Assembly (NCBI RefSeq): GCF_016892625.1
Contig: NZ_JAFEMW010000003.1
Location: 1 to 64,000 of the forward strand
Reading direction: 5' to 3'
From: Brevibacterium sp. RIT 803
GTDB lineage: Bacteria > Actinomycetota > Actinomycetes > Actinomycetales > Brevibacteriaceae
DNA length: 64,000 nucleotides
The notes under the pieces: generated by a model
Database searches by the model: none
Told to the model about the DNA's origin: nothing
What the model saw: the letters and a program-made list of their open reading frames with translations, nothing else
Part shown: positions 61,144 through 64,000 of the stretch, one piece after another
How positions within the stretch are numbered: the first letter of the stretch is position 1
Layout: the number at the start of each line of letters is the position of its first letter
Translations under genes and position numbers: made by a program

Positions 61144-61846
61144 TGTCTTTGCGGTCATCGTCCCGGCGCACAATGAGGAAGATGAGATCGAAGGCTGCCT
61201 CGAATCGGTGATGGCCTCGATTGCGCACGCACGGCACACCTCCACAGTCGTGCACATCCGGGTGATCGTCGTGGCCGATGCGTGCACGGATAATACGCTC
61301 GACCTGGTCACGGACTTCGCGTCTCGGAATCCGATTGTCGAGGTGGTCACTGTCTCGTTCAACAATGTTGGCAACGCTCGCAATGCCGCCGCCGAGTACT
61401 TCATCGGACAAAGGGGCATTCACACCCAGCAGGCGCTTGATGCGATGTGGCTCGCGTTCACCGATGCCGACAGCCGCGTGCCCGAACATTGGATCGCCTC
61501 CCAGATCCGTAATGCCGAGCTCGGTGTCGACTGCATCGTGGGCACGGTTGCTCCGAGACCTGAGACCGGGTCGTCCGAGCTCCTTGCCAAATGGCATGAC
61601 GCACATGAACTGGGCGAGGACCACCCGTTTGTCTTCGGGGCCAACCTTGGTGTCCGCGGAACCTACTTCGAACTCGTCGACGGAATTCCGCCCCTGCCAT
61701 GCGGTGAGGACGCGGCCTTGGTGGCTGCGGTTCTCGAGGCCGGCGGCCGGGTGCTGCGCACCGACACCTGCCGGGTCCTCACCTCAGCTAGGTTGGAAGG
61801 ACGAGCCGCAGGCGGCTTCAGCACCTACCTGCAGGAGCTGGCGTGA
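61136..61846 (+). CDS. Family 2 glycosyltransferase
   Basis: A 236-residue soluble GT-A protein: VIVPAHNEEDEIEGCLESVM at the start, VVADACTDNT, the DxD motif in WLAFTDADSRVP and the acceptor-side GEDAALVAAVLEAGG. Short, without membrane helices. It overlaps the preceding gene by eight bases and is the last of the operon. Donor and acceptor sugars cannot be told. Confidence 0.88.
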   Translation: MIDVFAVIVPAHNEEDEIEGCLESVMASIAHARHTSTVVHIRVIVVADACTDNTLDLVTDFASRNPIVEVVTVSFNNVGNARNAAAEYFIGQRGIHTQQALDAMWLAFTDADSRVPEHWIASQIRNAELGVDCIVGTVAPRPETGSSELLAKWHDAHELGEDHPFVFGANLGVRGTYFELVDGIPPLPCGEDAALVAAVLEAGGRVLRTDTCRVLTSARLEGRAAGGFSTYLQELA

Positions 61847-61910
61847 ACTGGCTCCCAAGACAGCATGGAGCCGACCTCCCGCGATAAAGAGTTCTTCTTC
61901 TGAGGAGCCG

Positions 61911-62372
61911 CTACTCCCCCGCCGCAATCGCGTCGATGGCAGCTGGGTCTGACGAGCGCAGGAACTCTTCGATCCGCGCCGCTTCTTCACCTTCGCCGAT
62001 CGCGCCGGCAGCACGACCCAGGGCGTTGAGCGCGCGCAGGAAACCGCGATTGATCTCATGCTTCCACGGGATCGGACCGGCTCCGCGCCATCCGGCGGCA
62101 CGCAGCGAATCGAGGCCCCGGTGGTAGCCGACGCGAGCATAGGCGTAGGCGTCCACGAGGCGGCCCTCGCTGTGTGCTTCATCGGCCAGGATCGCCCAGG
62201 CCAGGGATGAGGCGGGCAGGCTGGCAACGATGTCGATGGGCTCTTCGCCGGCGTCGAGGCGTTTCTTGGCTTCAACGTCCGCGTGGTCATCGGGCAGGTA
62301 GGTCGGCTGGGGGCCGAGCTGCGCGGCGTCGAGGTTCCCGATGTGCGATGGGTTGCCGATGGGCTGTGTCAT
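61911..62372 (-). CDS. DUF3151 family protein
   Basis: A 153-residue actinobacterial conserved protein with LPDDHADVEAKKRLDAGEEP, ASLPASSLAWAILADEAHSE and YARVGYHRGLDSLRAAGWRG. Helical, tetratricopeptide-like; no known function. Found as a single gene close to core genes in many actinobacteria. Confidence 0.82.
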   Translation of the reverse strand: MTQPIGNPSHIGNLDAAQLGPQPTYLPDDHADVEAKKRLDAGEEPIDIVASLPASSLAWAILADEAHSEGRLVDAYAYARVGYHRGLDSLRAAGWRGAGPIPWKHEINRGFLRALNALGRAAGAIGEGEEAARIEEFLRSSDPAAIDAIAAGE

Positions 62373-62406
62373 GTCATCTCCTGATCATTGATCTGGTGCA
62401 GGGTTG

Positions 62407-63333
62407 TCAGTTGGACTTCACTTCTGAGGGCTGGATGGAATACGGGTTGGTGCTCAGGGCTCCATAGATCCCAGCGTCGGCAAGTTCCTTGAGCTGCTTC
62501 TCGTCCTTGACTCCGGTGGCCCAGACCTTGAGATCCGACCCGGTCCATTGTGCCGCCGTCGCCGCGTCCACGGCAATCATGGTGTATCCCGAAGAGGACA
62601 AGGACTCCGTTGCGGATGCCGTCGGATCACCGGTGAACATCACGGCAACCTCGGCGTCGGATGCGGCCTTTGCGACCTCGGCATCATCGGTGCGCACGAT
62701 GGTCGAATCGGCGATGTCCGCCTCGGCGATCTTCTGCAGCACTGGGGTCGCCACCTCGGGTGATTCGACCAGGGGCATGAGCACGGTGGCTCCAGCCATC
62801 TCATCGACCATCTGGTCCCAGGTGATGGGCTCACCGGGTGCGGTGTTCTTGCGCGGAGGCGTGATGTCCTGGCCGAGGAATGAATCGCGATCCAGCGAGG
62901 CCAGGTCCTCCTTGAGCTCCATCGCCTTGGGCGCGGACTTCGGATCCGCGGCGACGATGGTGCCATCGCCCAGTTCCGACAGGGTCGGTGCGGGCAGGTA
63001 ACCGAACTTCGCATTCTCGGTGAAGGCGAATGCGGAATTCGCCGGGTAGACCTCGGAACCGCCGTCGAGGGCGGCGACCGCGGGCTTGTTGAGCGAGTCC
63101 ACGGTCAGGTGGTCCTTGCTGCTGAACATGTTGAACCCGAGGACGGCGACGACCGCGATGACGACGATGATGCCAGCCCACAGCGGTGCGTTGAACTTCT
63201 TCGGTGCCGGACGCTCGGGCACCGGAGCGCGTCCGGTCTCGAACGGCTCGTCGGCAGGCTGTAAGCTGCCTGCTTGTGCGCGAGTGTTCTGCTCGCGTTC
63301 ACTGCGACCGTAGCGACGATTCTTCTTGCTCAA
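62407..63333 (-). CDS. Membrane-anchored GDPD-like protein, degenerate
   Basis: A 308-residue protein: 65 polar residues, one membrane helix (LWAGIIVVIAVVAVLGFNMF, about 72-91) and a C-terminal domain that recalls glycerophosphodiester phosphodiesterases: FAFTENAKFGYL for the usual HRG/ENT block, GDGTIVAADPK for DGxxVxxHDP, and DLKVWATGVKDEKQLKELAD for the VWTVN region. The catalytic His and most acidic metal ligands are missing, so it is probably not active. The TTG start at 63333 overlaps the upstream glycosyltransferase stop (TTGA), which supports both. Function unknown. Confidence 0.68.
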   Translation of the reverse strand: MSKKNRRYGRSEREQNTRAQAGSLQPADEPFETGRAPVPERPAPKKFNAPLWAGIIVVIAVVAVLGFNMFSSKDHLTVDSLNKPAVAALDGGSEVYPANSAFAFTENAKFGYLPAPTLSELGDGTIVAADPKSAPKAMELKEDLASLDRDSFLGQDITPPRKNTAPGEPITWDQMVDEMAGATVLMPLVESPEVATPVLQKIAEADIADSTIVRTDDAEVAKAASDAEVAVMFTGDPTASATESLSSSGYTMIAVDAATAAQWTGSDLKVWATGVKDEKQLKELADAGIYGALSTNPYSIQPSEVKSN

Positions 63334-64000
63334 CGACTGCCGTCTTTCGTCGATCCAGCGCCGGTGACCAGGCCCCGCAGGAATCCGGCACCCCAGCACA
63401 GGTGCATGGTGGGCAGGATGAGACCGAACCAGGCGCGTTCGCGTCGCCCGCAGTCCTGAGCCGCCGAGGCAGTCGCGAGGATTGCCGACACGTACCCCAG
63501 GCTGGGCACATGAACCAGAGAGGTGAAGCGGCGCAGGAATTTCGGCCATGTCTTCGTGCGCCCCGTGAGCTGCAGGAGGGCTTCGATGACGCTGGCGGCC
63601 ATCCCGAGGACCAGTATCGGCGGCGCAAAGTAGCGCAGCGAGTTGGCCGACCCGTAGCGACGGATGAGTTCAGCGCGCCAGATGCCGGTGGCCCAGAACT
63701 GCTGGGAGATCTTCGACCAGGAATCCCGCGGCCAATAGGTGACTTCCATATTCGGGTTGAACCAGATGCGCCCGCCTGCGGTGCGGATGCGCAGGTTGAG
63801 TTCCCAGTCCTGTCCGCGTTTGATGCCTTCGTCGAACCCGCCGAGGTGGTCGAAGACCTCACGACGGTAGACACCGAGGTAGGCCGACTCGGCCTCGCCC
63901 GCTTCGTCTCCGGAATGGTAGGCAGGACCGCCGAGGCCGACGGGTGACATGTAGGCCCGGGCCACTGCCTTCTGGAAGGAGGTGCGTCCGCGGGCGAGCA
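63330..64000 (-). CDS. Family 2 glycosyltransferase, C-terminal part
   Basis: Partial: at least 222 residues remain open to the window edge. It reads LARGRTSFQKAVARAYMSPV, then GAYRR-like YLGVYRREVFDHLGGFDEGI, GQDWELNLRIRTAGG (the ED/QDW acceptor motif) and SQQFWATGIWRAELIRRYG, typical of membrane-associated GT2 enzymes of cell-surface polysaccharide, ending in hydrophobic helices (FAPPILVLGMAASVIEALL). It overlaps the GDPD-like gene by four bases. Confidence 0.85.
   Translation of the reverse strand, partial: LARGRTSFQKAVARAYMSPVGLGGPAYHSGDEAGEAESAYLGVYRREVFDHLGGFDEGIKRGQDWELNLRIRTAGGRIWFNPNMEVTYWPRDSWSKISQQFWATGIWRAELIRRYGSANSLRYFAPPILVLGMAASVIEALLQLTGRTKTWPKFLRRFTSLVHVPSLGYVSAILATASAAQDCGRRERAWFGLILPTMHLCWGAGFLRGLVTGAGSTKDGSR

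Noticed and set aside
1..64000. tRNA, rRNA, CRISPR arrays, prophage genes, replication origin
   Set aside because: No tandem spacer array, no tRNA cloverleaf, no rRNA signatures, no phage structural genes and no DnaA-box cluster were seen on either strand.

Overview
The window reads as chromosomal DNA of a high-GC actinobacterium. A Brevibacterium-like organism fits best: dense coding at roughly 62-66 % G+C, MshB-like PIG-L and DUF3151 genes, many TetR/IclR/ArsR regulators, tripartite tricarboxylate transporters, and many start codons lying 6-7 bases behind a TANNNT -10 box (leaderless transcripts). Genus assignment is inference; no rRNA or tRNA gene, CRISPR array or prophage was seen.

Layout. 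0.4-5 kb: an epimerase, the tRNA hydroxylase trhO and purL. 5-10 kb: a 2-hydroxycarboxylate symporter, an HMG-CoA-lyase-like enzyme and a CaiB-type CoA transferase, facing an IclR regulator; then a membrane protein. 10-13 kb: a MetE-like protein and a second TIGR01777 epimerase. 13-18 kb: choline-sulfatase-like betC, a formylglycine-generating enzyme and a BCCT transporter, a coherent choline-O-sulfate set. 18-25 kb: TetR/hydrolase pair, a TrpXYZ-like ABC importer, oligopeptidase B. 25-29 kb: a tctCBA tricarboxylate transporter. 29-30.7 kb: an IS110-family insertion sequence with a probable bridge RNA. 30.8-33 kb: a DHA2 drug-efflux pump and its TetR repressor around a perfect 22-bp operator.

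33.6-37 kb is an AT-richer cassette (amidase plus NCS1 permease). It is bounded on one side by a flavin monooxygenase gene and on the other by a broken copy of that gene's 3' end, so it looks acquired. 39-45 kb carries small regulator/enzyme pairs (GAF regulator, VOC, AraC, arylamine N-acetyltransferase, ArsR-AHSA1 fusion, ArsR/MFS). 45-49 kb is a second tctCBA set fused by overlaps to a DUF1989 gene. 49-54.7 kb: purA, a DinB-like protein, an aminotransferase, TetR/SDR/SnoaL.

54.7-55.7 kb is a fluoride-resistance unit: a crcB riboswitch whose 3' end can pair with the ribosome binding site, followed by two overlapping crcB genes. 55.7-57.3 kb: Old Yellow Enzyme and divergent ArsR. 57.5-61.8 kb: a GlsB-like membrane protein and a tightly coupled TetR/acyl-CoA-dehydrogenase-like/PIG-L-methyltransferase/glycosyltransferase operon of unknown product. 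The window ends in a DUF3151 gene, a degenerate GDPD-like membrane protein and a truncated glycosyltransferase.
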